Origin: Micrococcales bacterium UBA7472
GTDB lineage: Bacteria > Actinomycetota > Actinomycetes > Actinomycetales > Microbacteriaceae
DNA: 20,416 nucleotides
Assembly: GCA_002478545.1 (NCBI GenBank)
Contig: DLOY01000087.1
Location: forward strand, 728-21,143
Reading direction: 5' to 3'
Numbering within the stretch: position 1 is the first letter of the stretch; each line of letters starts with the position of its first letter. Shown piece by piece: positions 7,053 to 14,272 of this stretch. The notes beneath the pieces were generated by a model that saw nothing but the letters and a program-made list of their open reading frames with translations, was not told where the DNA came from and ran no database searches. The position numbers and the translations under genes were made by a program.

Positions 7053-8318
7053 GTGATTGACCTTAATTTGCTGCGCGAAAACCCAGAAGCGATTCGAGCC
7101 TCCCAGAGAGCACGAGGTGCAAATGTCGACTTGGTTGACCAAGCCGTCGAACTCGAGTCTCAGCGCCGTCAGTCGTTGAATGATTTTGAGAAGCTACGTG
7201 CCGAGCAAAACGCTCATGGCAAGTTGGTAGCAGCTGCTCCAAAGGAGCAAAAGGCAGATTTGGTAGCACAGGCTCAGGAATTAGCAGCCAAAGTCAAGGC
7301 AGCAGATGCGGCTGCCACTGCGGCACAAGAAGAGCTTGACCAGATTCTTCTCAAAATCGAAAACGTTGTAATCCCAGATGTCCCGCAGGGTGGCGAAGAG
7401 AACTTCGTGGTCATCAAAGAGGTCGGCACTAAGCCACAGTTTTCGTTTGCTCCCAAGGAGCACTCCGACTTGGGTGAGCAGCTCGACATCATCGACCTCG
7501 CGCGCGGAGCCAAGATCTCAGGTTCACGCTTTTACTTTCTGAAGGGCTTGGGAGCAAGGCTCGAACTCGCCCTGATGCAGCTCGCTCTTGATCAGGCCAC
7601 CGATGCTGGATTCACTGCACTGATTACTCCGACTTTGGTTCGACCAGAGGTTATGCAGGGCACTGGCTTTTTGGGCGAGCACTCTGCAGAGGTTTACTAC
7701 CTCCCTGCCGATGAGCTCTTCTTGACCGGTACCAGCGAAGTCGCTCTGGCCGGTTACCACAGTGACGAAATCTTGGATGATCTTTCAACTCCTGTTCGGT
7801 ATGCAGGCTGGTCAACCTGTTACCGCCGTGAGGCAGGTTCACATGGCAAGGACACCAAGGGAATCCTGCGTGTGCACCAGTTCAACAAGCTAGAAATGTT
7901 TAGCTACTGCCGCCCAGAAGACGCCGAGCAAGAGCATGCCAAGTTGCTGGCGTGGCAGGAGCAGATGCTTCAAAAGTGTGAGCTGCCCTATCGAGTGATT
8001 GATGTTGCAGCGGGAGATCTTGGGTCATCGGCTGCCAGAAAGTACGACATCGAAGCTTGGGTGCCATCGCAGCAGACCTACCGTGAGCTCACCTCAACCT
8101 CAAACTGCACGACCTTCCAGGCACGCCGACTCAACACCAGATATAGAGATGAATCGGGTAAGCCAAAGACCGCTGCAACTTTGAACGGCACGCTGGCCAC
8201 CACTAGATGGATGGTTGCGATTTTGGAGAACCACCAACAGGCAGATGGATCGGTAGTTATTCCTACTGCCCTTCGCCCATATCTCGGTGGCATTGACCGC
8301 ATCACTCCAAAGGCTTAG
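7053..8318 (+). CDS. serS: Seryl-tRNA synthetase
   Basis: It charges tRNA-Ser (and tRNA-Sec where present) with serine in the cytoplasm. The 421 residues have the N-terminal coiled-coil arm that grips the long variable arm of tRNA-Ser (about 30-100) and the class II catalytic core: TGTSEVAL (225-232), motif 2 CYRREAGSHGKDTKG (256-270) with Arg258, RVHQFNKLEMF, and motif 3 NGTLATTRWMVAILE (378-392), then ENHQQADGSVVIP and LRPYLGG. The NGTLATTRW form of motif 3 is the one typical of actinobacteria. The start is GTG and appears leaderless. The HAD phosphatase gene follows by 4 nt, so the two form an operon; two tRNA-Ser genes lie just downstream. Confidence 0.97.
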   Translation: MIDLNLLRENPEAIRASQRARGANVDLVDQAVELESQRRQSLNDFEKLRAEQNAHGKLVAAAPKEQKADLVAQAQELAAKVKAADAAATAAQEELDQILLKIENVVIPDVPQGGEENFVVIKEVGTKPQFSFAPKEHSDLGEQLDIIDLARGAKISGSRFYFLKGLGARLELALMQLALDQATDAGFTALITPTLVRPEVMQGTGFLGEHSAEVYYLPADELFLTGTSEVALAGYHSDEILDDLSTPVRYAGWSTCYRREAGSHGKDTKGILRVHQFNKLEMFSYCRPEDAEQEHAKLLAWQEQMLQKCELPYRVIDVAAGDLGSSAARKYDIEAWVPSQQTYRELTSTSNCTTFQARRLNTRYRDESGKPKTAATLNGTLATTRWMVAILENHQQADGSVVIPTALRPYLGGIDRITPKA

Positions 8319-8322
8319 CCGG

Positions 8323-9141
8323 ATGAACTCACCCTGGCTGATTGGCCTAGACATCGATGGCACCTTGGTACACGATGACGGATCGCTTTCAGAGCGAGTG
8401 AAGCATGAGGTCAAAAGGGTCCAGGCGCTTGGCCACAAAGTTGTTATTGCCACCGGTCGCGCTGCTGCTAACGCCTATCCGGTAATCAAGGAGCTGGGCC
8501 TAGATGAGGGTTTCGCGGTTTGCTCCAACGGAGCGGTGACGATCGAACTTGGCGGCGCTCGCGGATATCACGTGGTTGAGGTTAAGACTTTCGACCCTGC
8601 TGAGATTCTTGGCCTACTCATTGAAAAGCTACCCAACGCTCACTTTGCGGTTGAGGATGTAGATGGCAGCTACCGCTTCAATAAGCCATTTCCAACATAT
8701 TCACTTGGTGACCAAAACTACGAAGCCGATTTAGACACTCTTTCGCACCACCCGGTGTCACGTGTCGTTGTTCTCTCTCCCGATCATGATGTCGAGGAAT
8801 TCTTGGGCATCATTGCAGACATTGGTTTGCAGTCGGTCTCCTATGCAATTGGTTATACCGCATGGTTAGACATCGCTCCCAAGGGGATAGATAAGGGTCA
8901 TGGCCTTGAGCGACTCAGGGTTCAACTTGGAATCCCGGGAGACCAGGTTCTAGTAATGGGTGATGGGCGAAACGACATTGAAATGTTTCGCTGGGCTAAA
9001 GATTTGGGTGGGTATGCATTTGCGATGGGGCAAGCTCCAGACGAGGTCAAGCTAGAGGCAACGGCAGTCACAGCATCTGTTGATGACGATGGAGTTGCTC
9101 AGGTGCTTGGCTCAATTGAGGGGCTGCAGTTTCTCGATTAG
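8323..9141 (+). CDS. HAD-superfamily phosphatase, Cof-type (class IIB)
   Basis: This is a cytoplasmic magnesium-dependent phosphatase of the Cof/YbiV-like group, acting on sugar phosphates or other small phosphoesters; the substrate is not predictable. The four HAD motifs are present in order: DIDGT (Asp10 nucleophile, Asp12 acid/base), ATGR (Thr44 region), GIDKG (Lys191) and GDGRNDIEMF (Asp214, Asp218). A cap domain lies between motifs II and III. I prefer the ATG at 8323 (272 residues), 4 nt after the serS stop with AAAGG 9 nt upstream. An upstream in-frame start at 8287 would lie inside serS and add residues before the HAD fold. Confidence 0.88.
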   Translation: MNSPWLIGLDIDGTLVHDDGSLSERVKHEVKRVQALGHKVVIATGRAAANAYPVIKELGLDEGFAVCSNGAVTIELGGARGYHVVEVKTFDPAEILGLLIEKLPNAHFAVEDVDGSYRFNKPFPTYSLGDQNYEADLDTLSHHPVSRVVVLSPDHDVEEFLGIIADIGLQSVSYAIGYTAWLDIAPKGIDKGHGLERLRVQLGIPGDQVLVMGDGRNDIEMFRWAKDLGGYAFAMGQAPDEVKLEATAVTASVDDDGVAQVLGSIEGLQFLD

Positions 9142-9146
9142 CCCAC

Positions 9147-9152
9147 TAAACT
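9147..9152 (+). promoter_or_regulatory. -10 box for tRNA-Ser(UGA)
   Basis: TAAACT ends 7 nt before the tRNA 5' end, so transcription would start at or one base before the mature tRNA. It lies just after the HAD phosphatase stop. No clear -35 is visible. Confidence 0.4.
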
Positions 9153-9159
9153 TCCATGC

Positions 9160-9247
9160 GGAGGTCTGTCCGAGCGGCCGATGGAGCTGGTCTTGAAAAC
9201 CAGTGGACAGCAATGTCTCGTGGGTTCGAATCCCACGGCCTCCGCCA
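9160..9247 (+). tRNA. tRNA-Ser (anticodon UGA)
   Basis: The acceptor stem GGAGGTC pairs with GGCCTCC (one T-G wobble). The anticodon arm is CTGGT-CTTGAAA-ACCAG with anticodon TGA. A long variable arm marks it as a class II serine tRNA, and the T arm is GTGGG-TTCGAAT-CCCAC. The discriminator G9244 is followed by an encoded CCA (9245-9247), unlike the other two tRNA genes here. It decodes UCA and related UCN codons. Confidence 0.97.
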
Positions 9248-9250
9248 GTC

Positions 9251-9280
9251 AAAACCCGCCAGCTGGCGGGTTTTGTTTTT
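9251..9280 (+). terminator. Rho-independent terminator after tRNA-Ser(UGA)
   Basis: The perfect 24-bp palindrome AAAACCCGCC-AGCT-GGCGGGTTTT is followed by GTTTTT. It isolates the serS/HAD/tRNA transcription from the LytR-CpsA-Psr gene, which has its own promoter. Confidence 0.93.
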
Positions 9281-9284
9281 CATA

Positions 9285-9313
9285 GGGACAACTCAGACTT
9301 TTATCTTTAGACT
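9285..9313 (+). promoter_or_regulatory. Promoter for the leaderless LytR-CpsA-Psr gene
   Basis: GGGACA (9285-9290, four of six matches to TTGACA) is separated by 17 nt from TAGACT (9308-9313), which lies 6 nt before the GTG at 9320. This is the most complete promoter in the window. Confidence 0.6.
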
Positions 9314-9319
9314 TCTCTG

Positions 9320-10528
9320 GTGACTCAGCCGGATTACGATTTTTCGTCAACGCCGAGACCAAAGCGAAGAGGCTGGCTCAAGAAATCACTGATTGCTATG
9401 GCCAGCGTTGTTGGTCTTGTGATTGCCCTATTGGGCGGTGGCTACGTCTACCTAACTTCAACTCTGAGCGCCTCCGGTATTGACGTCTTTTCTACCGATG
9501 GTGAGGAGTATCAACTTCCGACCGCTGAGGAGATCAACGGTCCGATCAACATGCTCGTGATCGGTTCCGATACTCGAGCTGGCCAGGGATCCACCGCCTA
9601 CGGTAATTCGACCGCGAATCTTGCAGATGTAATCATCTTGATTCACGTGACCTCTGATCGTTCTAACGCTGTAGCCATTTCCTTCCCTAGAGACCTGATG
9701 GTTCCCCAGCCAGAGTGCAGGAACCCAGACGGGGGAGATCCATACCCTGCAAAGGATTTGGTCCAAATCAATGCGACCATGAACTCAGGTGGCCCTGCCT
9801 GCACACTTCAAACCATTCAAGCCCTAACCGGTATCAAGATTCCCTACCTAGCGATGATCGACTTTAAGGGCGTAATTGCCATGAGTGAGGTCGTGGGTGG
9901 TGTCACAGTTTGTGTCTCTGAGGACATCAATGACGACAAGACCCAGCTATACCTTGAGGCTGGCGAGCACACACTTGAGGGACAGAGCGCACTTGCTTTC
10001 TTGAGAACTCGATACGGAGTTGGGGATGGCTCTGACCTATCGCGCATTTCAAATCAACAGGTCTTCCTCTCTGCTCTAGTTAGAAAGCTAAAGAGTGAGA
10101 ACGTTCTCACCAACCCATTCCAGATGTTCCGCATTGGAACTGCAGCGTTGGAAAACATGCAGCTTTCAAACTCGCTGACCAACATCGGCGTCATGCTCGG
10201 TTTGGCCCGCGAGGTGAACGATGTTGACCTCGACATGATTACCTTCATCAAGCTTCCCGTCTACAGCATGAAGGGCGCATACTCCGGTCGAGTTGGTCTG
10301 ATCGAAGATCAGGGCCAGTTCCTGTTCGACAAGATTGCCGCTGATGAACCGCTAATTTTGGCTAAGGCCAACTTTGGTCAGGGTGCCGTGGTTGCTGAGG
10401 GCGAGGCGGCAACTGGTGATGCCAATGCCTCCGCTGAGAGTGCTCCGGTCTCAGAGAGTGACCAGGTGGAGACCCTTCCAGAATGGGTTCAGGGCACCAA
10501 GGCCTCAGTAAAGAGCTGCTCGAAGTAG
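9320..10528 (+). CDS. LytR-CpsA-Psr (LCP) family cell-wall glycopolymer ligase
   Basis: LCP enzymes move undecaprenyl-phosphate-linked glycopolymers (teichoic acid or arabinogalactan-type) onto peptidoglycan outside the membrane. In the 402 residues, a basic cytoplasmic tail (PKRRGWLKK) precedes one membrane helix (about 22-47) and the LCP domain (about 75-255). Key residues are in GSDTRAG (Asp84, Arg86), LADVIIL (Asp103), SFPRDLMV (Arg124) and the block LRTRYGVGDGSDLSRISNQQ (229-247). The C-terminal tail (about 360-390) is rich in Ala, Glu and Ser and probably disordered. Cys residues in the extracellular part (133, 161, 198 and near the C-terminus) could pair. GTG start, leaderless by promoter placement. 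Confidence 0.93.
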   Translation: MTQPDYDFSSTPRPKRRGWLKKSLIAMASVVGLVIALLGGGYVYLTSTLSASGIDVFSTDGEEYQLPTAEEINGPINMLVIGSDTRAGQGSTAYGNSTANLADVIILIHVTSDRSNAVAISFPRDLMVPQPECRNPDGGDPYPAKDLVQINATMNSGGPACTLQTIQALTGIKIPYLAMIDFKGVIAMSEVVGGVTVCVSEDINDDKTQLYLEAGEHTLEGQSALAFLRTRYGVGDGSDLSRISNQQVFLSALVRKLKSENVLTNPFQMFRIGTAALENMQLSNSLTNIGVMLGLAREVNDVDLDMITFIKLPVYSMKGAYSGRVGLIEDQGQFLFDKIAADEPLILAKANFGQGAVVAEGEAATGDANASAESAPVSESDQVETLPEWVQGTKASVKSCSK

Positions 10529-10531
10529 TGG

Positions 10532-10560
10532 TCGAACACCAGAGACTTTTCTTGTAGGCT
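10532..10560 (+). promoter_or_regulatory. Candidate promoter for tRNA-Ser(GCU)
   Basis: TCGAAC (weak -35) and TAGGCT (10555-10560) are separated by 17 nt, and the tRNA begins 13 nt after the -10 box. It overlaps the region just downstream of the LCP stop, where I see no terminator. Confidence 0.4.
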
Positions 10561-10573
10561 TTCTAGGCACCAA

Positions 10574-10665
10574 GGAGACGTCGCATAGCCCGGTCGAGTG
10601 CGCCTCACTGCTAATGAGGTAGGGGTCTTAAAAGCCCCTCGGAGGTTCAAATCCTCTCGTCTCCG
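10574..10665 (+). tRNA. tRNA-Ser (anticodon GCU)
   Basis: The acceptor stem GGAGACG pairs perfectly with CGTCTCC. The anticodon arm is CCTCA-CTGCTAA-TGAGG with anticodon GCT. A long variable arm (AGGGG...CCCCT) marks class II, and the T arm is GGAGG-TTCAAAT-CCTCT. The discriminator is G10665 and no CCA is encoded. It reads AGC and AGU. Confidence 0.96.
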
Positions 10666-10689
10666 CTGTAGTTGAATGCGAGGCTGCGA

Positions 10690-11058
10690 ATGTCAACGAT
10701 TGTGATGTGGGCCTCAGACCTCAGGGCTCAGACAGAGTTTTACGCTCTGCTATTTGATTTATCAGAGCCTGAAATCCAGGGTGATTTCGTTTCGGTAACC
10801 TCGAGCCAGAACTCTGTTTTGCTGCACCGTCTGCCCAATGAATATGCTGCCGAAGTTCCACTCAGAAAGCAGCTTGCCGCAAATCTAGATGCGGCCATCA
10901 AGCCGGTCTTCACTGTGGATTCGATTGAAAGCGCTGTTTCGCGGATCGCAAACACCTTCGCCTCGGTTTCGAGCACCGAAGGTCGATTTGGAGAGTTTAG
11001 ATATCTTGACCTCGTAGACCCTGAGGGCAACGTGATACAGATTCAGCAGCGCTCCTGA
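10690..11058 (+). CDS. VOC-fold (glyoxalase/bleomycin resistance-like) small protein
   Basis: The 122-residue single-domain protein shows the VOC ends: VMWASDLRAQTEFYALLFDL at the start (the usual V.D...A..FY pattern) and YLDLVDPEGNVIQIQ at the end. VOC proteins are metal-dependent isomerases, dioxygenases or drug-binding proteins. Here the C-terminal metal-ligand Glu (normally GN.IEL) is Gln and the N-terminal His/Gln position is not obvious, so it may bind rather than catalyse. I chose the ATG at 10690 because GAGG lies 6 nt upstream; an in-frame TTG at 10672 adds six residues close to the tRNA end. Function unknown. Confidence 0.72.
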   Translation: MSTIVMWASDLRAQTEFYALLFDLSEPEIQGDFVSVTSSQNSVLLHRLPNEYAAEVPLRKQLAANLDAAIKPVFTVDSIESAVSRIANTFASVSSTEGRFGEFRYLDLVDPEGNVIQIQQRS

Positions 11059-11110
11059 AGCTAACGCAACATAGCTCTGGATATTTAATTACCGCCTAAA
11101 CAGCCGTTCT

Positions 11111-11126
11111 TTTTGTGTACACCAAA
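11111..11126. repeat. Near-perfect 16-bp palindrome centred on GTGTACAC
   Basis: TTTTGTGTACACCAAA is symmetric at 14 of 16 positions, with a perfect 8-bp core. It lies 31-46 bp upstream of the secreted propeller gene, about where a -35 or operator would be. Candidate binding site for an unknown dimeric regulator. Confidence 0.45.
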
Positions 11127-11156
11127 TAGTCGCTTTCGTCCGCCCTAATTGGCGCC

Positions 11157-12797
11157 ATGAAACGTTATGTGTCTTTATTCGCTGTCCCAGCAATTGCTCT
11201 GGGCCTTGGTTTGTCGATTCCTGCCCAGGCTGAGGAAGGCTTCTCTGTGACCAAGCTGGGTGTGTTTGATTCCCTCTCCGGTGTAGGTGGTGCTGAAATT
11301 GCCTCCTACCATGCGGCAACTAAACAGGTTTACATCACTAACGGAGCTCGAAACCGAGTCGATATCGTGTCAATTGCAAACCCAGCTGACCCTCGCTGGG
11401 TGAGCGCAATTGATGTAAATCCATACGGTGACAACATCACTTCAGTGGCTGCTGGAAAGTTTGTGGTTGCAGTTGCAGTGCATCGATCGCCAACCTTCGC
11501 CGTCGATGGCACCCCGACCCTAAACACTGGAAAGCTAGTTATTGCTCGCCCTTCAGGCAGCATCATCCGAGTCATAGATCTTGGCAGCTCACAGCCAGAC
11601 TCCGTTACCTTTACCCCAGATGGCCTAACAGCACTGGTCGCCATTGAGGGTGAACCTATTTGTGCCAAGGACAACTCTGCAACACCAGCAGATGAATCCA
11701 AGGACTATGCCTTCGCCAAGGATCCTCGCGGTGCGGTAGCAATCGTGGATCTAAAAAACCCGAAAACCGCGAAGCCAAAGTTGGCTGGCTTCTCCAAGTT
11801 CTCCGCGGCTGAACTCAGAGCCAAAGGTCTCGTTGTTTCATTGACCAGCAAGAACCCAGCGGTGGACCTAGAACCTGAGTACGTATCGCCTTTGGACAAC
11901 TCAACGGCTTATGTCTCACTCCAAGAGGCAAATGGTATTGCGCTAGTGGATCTCAAGTCCGCCAAGGTGAGGGAAATCTACTCTGCAGGTACCACCGACT
12001 TGAGCACTACAGCGTTTGATCTGTCTGACAAGGACTCTGGTGCTGGGCCAGCTACCTACAGCAATGTTGTTGCGCTGGCTATGCCAGATGCGCTGGCGGC
12101 TTTCAAATCGGGCAAAGACAACTTCGTCGTAACTGCCAATGAAGGTGACGATCGCGCCGATTGGAGCTGCTTCACCGCTGTAGATGACAAGCGTGCCAAG
12201 GACATGAAGGTTGATAACACCGCATTCCCAACCTGGGACGCTCTCAAGGCTGATTCCAAGCTCGGGCGTGCCAAGGTAAATCCAAACATCGGTGACTCAA
12301 ACGGTGATGGTAGCTACGAGCAGCTTTACCTACTTTCAAATCGCTCCTTCTCCATCTTCAAAAATGGCCAACGTATTTATGACTCAGGCAACCTCCTTGA
12401 GCAACTTCAGATCACCAATTTTGGTTTGGACAAGATCAACGGCGAGTGGAACACCACAACCGGTGCATACTCAGCCCAGTCTCGATCTGACGATAAGGGG
12501 CCTGAAGCTGAAGGTGTAACGGTCGGCATGGTCGGCTCCTCCAGGGTTGCGGTTATTGGTATGGAGCGCATGAGTGCGCTGCTGTTCGTCGACATTACAA
12601 ACCCGGCAAACCCAGCGGTAATCAAGTGGGAGCAGATGTTGCCGCTGAGCAACATAGTTCCTGGTGCGTTGATGCAGACTTGGTCACCAGAGGGCCTGCT
12701 GTTTATCGACGCCAAAGAATCGCCGAATGGTAAAGCCCTAGTCCTCACTTCCTACGAGGTTTCTGGGTCTTTGTCTATTCATCAAATCGAGAAGTAG
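11157..12797 (+). CDS. Secreted choice-of-anchor I family beta-propeller protein
   Basis: The 546-residue protein has a Sec signal peptide (hydrophobic 5-20, cleavage likely after AQA at 25) and no C-terminal anchor, so it should be released or loosely wall-bound. The body resembles choice-of-anchor I / alkaline phosphatase-like beta-propeller proteins: ASYHAATKQVYITNGARNRVDIV, the repeat hallmark PDSVTFTPDGLTALVAIEGEP, VTANEGDDRADW and PEGLLFIDAKESPNGKALVL. The function of this family is not firmly known; phosphatase or phytase-like roles have been suggested by annotation. Cysteines in EPICAKDN and WSCFT may form a disulfide. The ATG lacks a ribosome-binding site and is 6 nt after CTAATT, an imperfect -10. 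A hairpin follows the stop codon. Confidence 0.78.
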   Translation: MKRYVSLFAVPAIALGLGLSIPAQAEEGFSVTKLGVFDSLSGVGGAEIASYHAATKQVYITNGARNRVDIVSIANPADPRWVSAIDVNPYGDNITSVAAGKFVVAVAVHRSPTFAVDGTPTLNTGKLVIARPSGSIIRVIDLGSSQPDSVTFTPDGLTALVAIEGEPICAKDNSATPADESKDYAFAKDPRGAVAIVDLKNPKTAKPKLAGFSKFSAAELRAKGLVVSLTSKNPAVDLEPEYVSPLDNSTAYVSLQEANGIALVDLKSAKVREIYSAGTTDLSTTAFDLSDKDSGAGPATYSNVVALAMPDALAAFKSGKDNFVVTANEGDDRADWSCFTAVDDKRAKDMKVDNTAFPTWDALKADSKLGRAKVNPNIGDSNGDGSYEQLYLLSNRSFSIFKNGQRIYDSGNLLEQLQITNFGLDKINGEWNTTTGAYSAQSRSDDKGPEAEGVTVGMVGSSRVAVIGMERMSALLFVDITNPANPAVIKWEQMLPLSNIVPGALMQTWSPEGLLFIDAKESPNGKALVLTSYEVSGSLSIHQIEK

Positions 12798-12806
12798 AAA
12801 CGGAGC

Positions 12807-12844
12807 TAATCCCCCCGGATGTCTGTGCATCCTGGGGGATTAGT
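12807..12844 (+). terminator. Strong stem-loop after the propeller gene, probable terminator
   Basis: CTAATCCCCCCGGATG (12807-12822) pairs with CATCCTGGGGGATTAG (12829-12844) with one mismatch and a 6-nt loop. It begins 9 nt after the stop. It lacks a following T run, so termination would be factor-assisted, or the stem may protect the 3' end. Confidence 0.7.
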
Positions 12845-12918
12845 CATTCCACGCGAGAGCTGGAACCGTATACGCCCGATTCGGTAAACGCGAAATGAAT
12901 AAATTGTCCGTGTTCTGT

Positions 12919-12948
12919 TTGCACTCTGAAAGCGTTTTCTACTACAGT
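12919..12948 (+). promoter_or_regulatory. Candidate tct operon promoter
   Basis: TTGCAC (12919-12924) and TACAGT (12943-12948) are separated by 18 nt. If used, the 5' leader would be about 190 nt. An alternative -35, TTGACA at 13054-13059, has no TANNNT at the right distance. Confidence 0.3.
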
Positions 12949-13038
12949 CCCCATTACTGAGGGAGTATTCCTAGGCAGCTAGTTCGTCATCACGGCCCAA
13001 AAGCCCGGATTGGTTGGTCACCCATAAAGTGGCGGGAG

Positions 13039-13120
13039 AGACTCAGTCTTCGGTTGACAATGGGGTTAACTGCTTGACGGCCCCCTCGTCCTCCGAAGCC
13101 GATTTCCAAACTGGAAATCG
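13039..13120 (+). promoter_or_regulatory. Inverted-repeat-rich leader/operator region of the tct operon
   Basis: This lies in the 349-bp gap before tctC. Three dyads follow one another: AGACT-C-AGTCT (13039-13049); CTTCGG (13048-13053) with CCGAAG (13093-13098), enclosing GGGG (13062-13065) and CCCC (13081-13084); and the perfect CGATTTCCA-AAC-TGGAAATCG (13100-13120). The first two overlap by 2 nt, so they compete. The last ends 14 nt before the GGAGGA ribosome-binding site. It could be an RNA switch or a repressor operator; I match it to no known riboswitch. Otherwise the gap holds only the stem-loop after the propeller gene and the candidate promoter. Confidence 0.5.
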
Positions 13121-13146
13121 TCCCACTTTTATTTGGAGGACAAATA

Positions 13147-14268
13147 GTGAAGAAGATTGCTATCGCAGCAACGACGCTGGCGTTGGTTGCTTCTACCATC
13201 ACCCTGGCCCCTGCGGCCAATGCAAACACCCGCGCTGAGAATGCACGCTACGGACTAGCTTGTGCAACCTCTGGCCAGGTAGCTGCAAAGCGTGGTGCTG
13301 ACGGTAGCGACCTTATCTGTAAGGTCGCACCACAGGGAAGCTTCAAGGGCAAGCGTGTTTGGCAGTACGCCAAGTGGCCAACCCTCAAGGGCTTGGATGT
13401 TCTAGTTCCAGCTGGTGCTGGTGGTGGCTATGACACCACTGCTCGCCGCATGATGGAGTCGATGAAGGCTGAGGGTGTTCTACTTTCAGACGCCACCTAT
13501 CGCAACCTGCCAGGTGCTGGTGGAACCACCGGTCTATCGAGCTTCCTAAACAACGACACCGGTAAGGCCGGCAAGATGTTGGTTATGGGCTTCGCATTGG
13601 TTGGTGGAGTTCAGTCGACCAAGGTTTCTTTCAAGAACTCCGACGCTGTCGCGGCTGCGCGTTTAATGGGTGAGTACGAGGTTGTAGTTGTGCCTGCAAA
13701 CTCCCCATACAAGACCCTTCAGGACCTAGTTAAGGACATCAAGGCCAAGAAGACTGCACTGCCAATTGCTGGTGGAAACCTTGGAGGTATTGACCACTAC
13801 ACCGCAGTTCAGATGTACGAGAGCATCGGTCTATCGATCAAGGACCTGAACTACATCGTTTACTCCGGTGGTGCTCAGGTGACCACCTCGCTACTAAACG
13901 GAACCGCCAAGGCCGGTATCTCCGGTTGGGGTGAGTTCCAGGCTCAAGTTGAGGCGGGAACCCTTCGTCTATTGGGCATCAGCTCGGCTAAGCCAGTGGC
14001 TGCTATCCCAACCAAGACCTTCACCGAGCAGGGCGTCAAGATGGTATCCGTGAACTGGAGAGGCTTCATGCTTCCAAAGGGAACCTCGGATGCTGACCGC
14101 AACCTAGTGATCCGTGCCCTTGACGTTGCCCGCAATGGTGATGCCTGGAAGGCCAACCTCAAGAAGTACGTCTGGAGCAACAACTGGCTAGCCGGTAAGG
14201 ACTACCAGAACTGGCTAGAGGGCGAAGAGGCCAAGATCAAGAAGCTATACACCGACCTAGGACTCTAG
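13147..14268 (+). CDS. tctC: Tripartite tricarboxylate transporter substrate-binding protein TctC with N-terminal Cys module
   Basis: This extracytoplasmic receptor captures a carboxylate (citrate-like or other acid) and delivers it to TctAB. The 373 residues start with a Sec signal peptide (cleavage likely after ANA at 27, no lipobox cysteine). An extra module of about 50 residues follows, with Cys39 and Cys58 and a Trp (LACATSG...LICKV...RVW), before the Bug/TctC fold: VPAGAGGGYDTTARRM (87-102), LPGAGGTTGLSSF, GGIDHYTAVQMY and YSGGAQVTTSLLNG. The GTG start has the best ribosome-binding site in the window, GGAGGA 6 nt upstream. Codon use is strongly skewed (AAG, AAC, GAC, ACC, GGT), suggesting high expression. 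It is the first gene of tctC-tctB-tctA-MFS. Substrate unknown. Confidence 0.94.
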   Translation: MKKIAIAATTLALVASTITLAPAANANTRAENARYGLACATSGQVAAKRGADGSDLICKVAPQGSFKGKRVWQYAKWPTLKGLDVLVPAGAGGGYDTTARRMMESMKAEGVLLSDATYRNLPGAGGTTGLSSFLNNDTGKAGKMLVMGFALVGGVQSTKVSFKNSDAVAAARLMGEYEVVVVPANSPYKTLQDLVKDIKAKKTALPIAGGNLGGIDHYTAVQMYESIGLSIKDLNYIVYSGGAQVTTSLLNGTAKAGISGWGEFQAQVEAGTLRLLGISSAKPVAAIPTKTFTEQGVKMVSVNWRGFMLPKGTSDADRNLVIRALDVARNGDAWKANLKKYVWSNNWLAGKDYQNWLEGEEAKIKKLYTDLGL

Positions 14269-14272
14269 TTCT

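Noticed and set aside
6951..12974. The word CCTAGGAAT near 6951 and its reverse complement ATTCCTAGG near 12967
   Set aside because: Nine bases in opposite orientation 6 kb apart with no shared context is compatible with chance.
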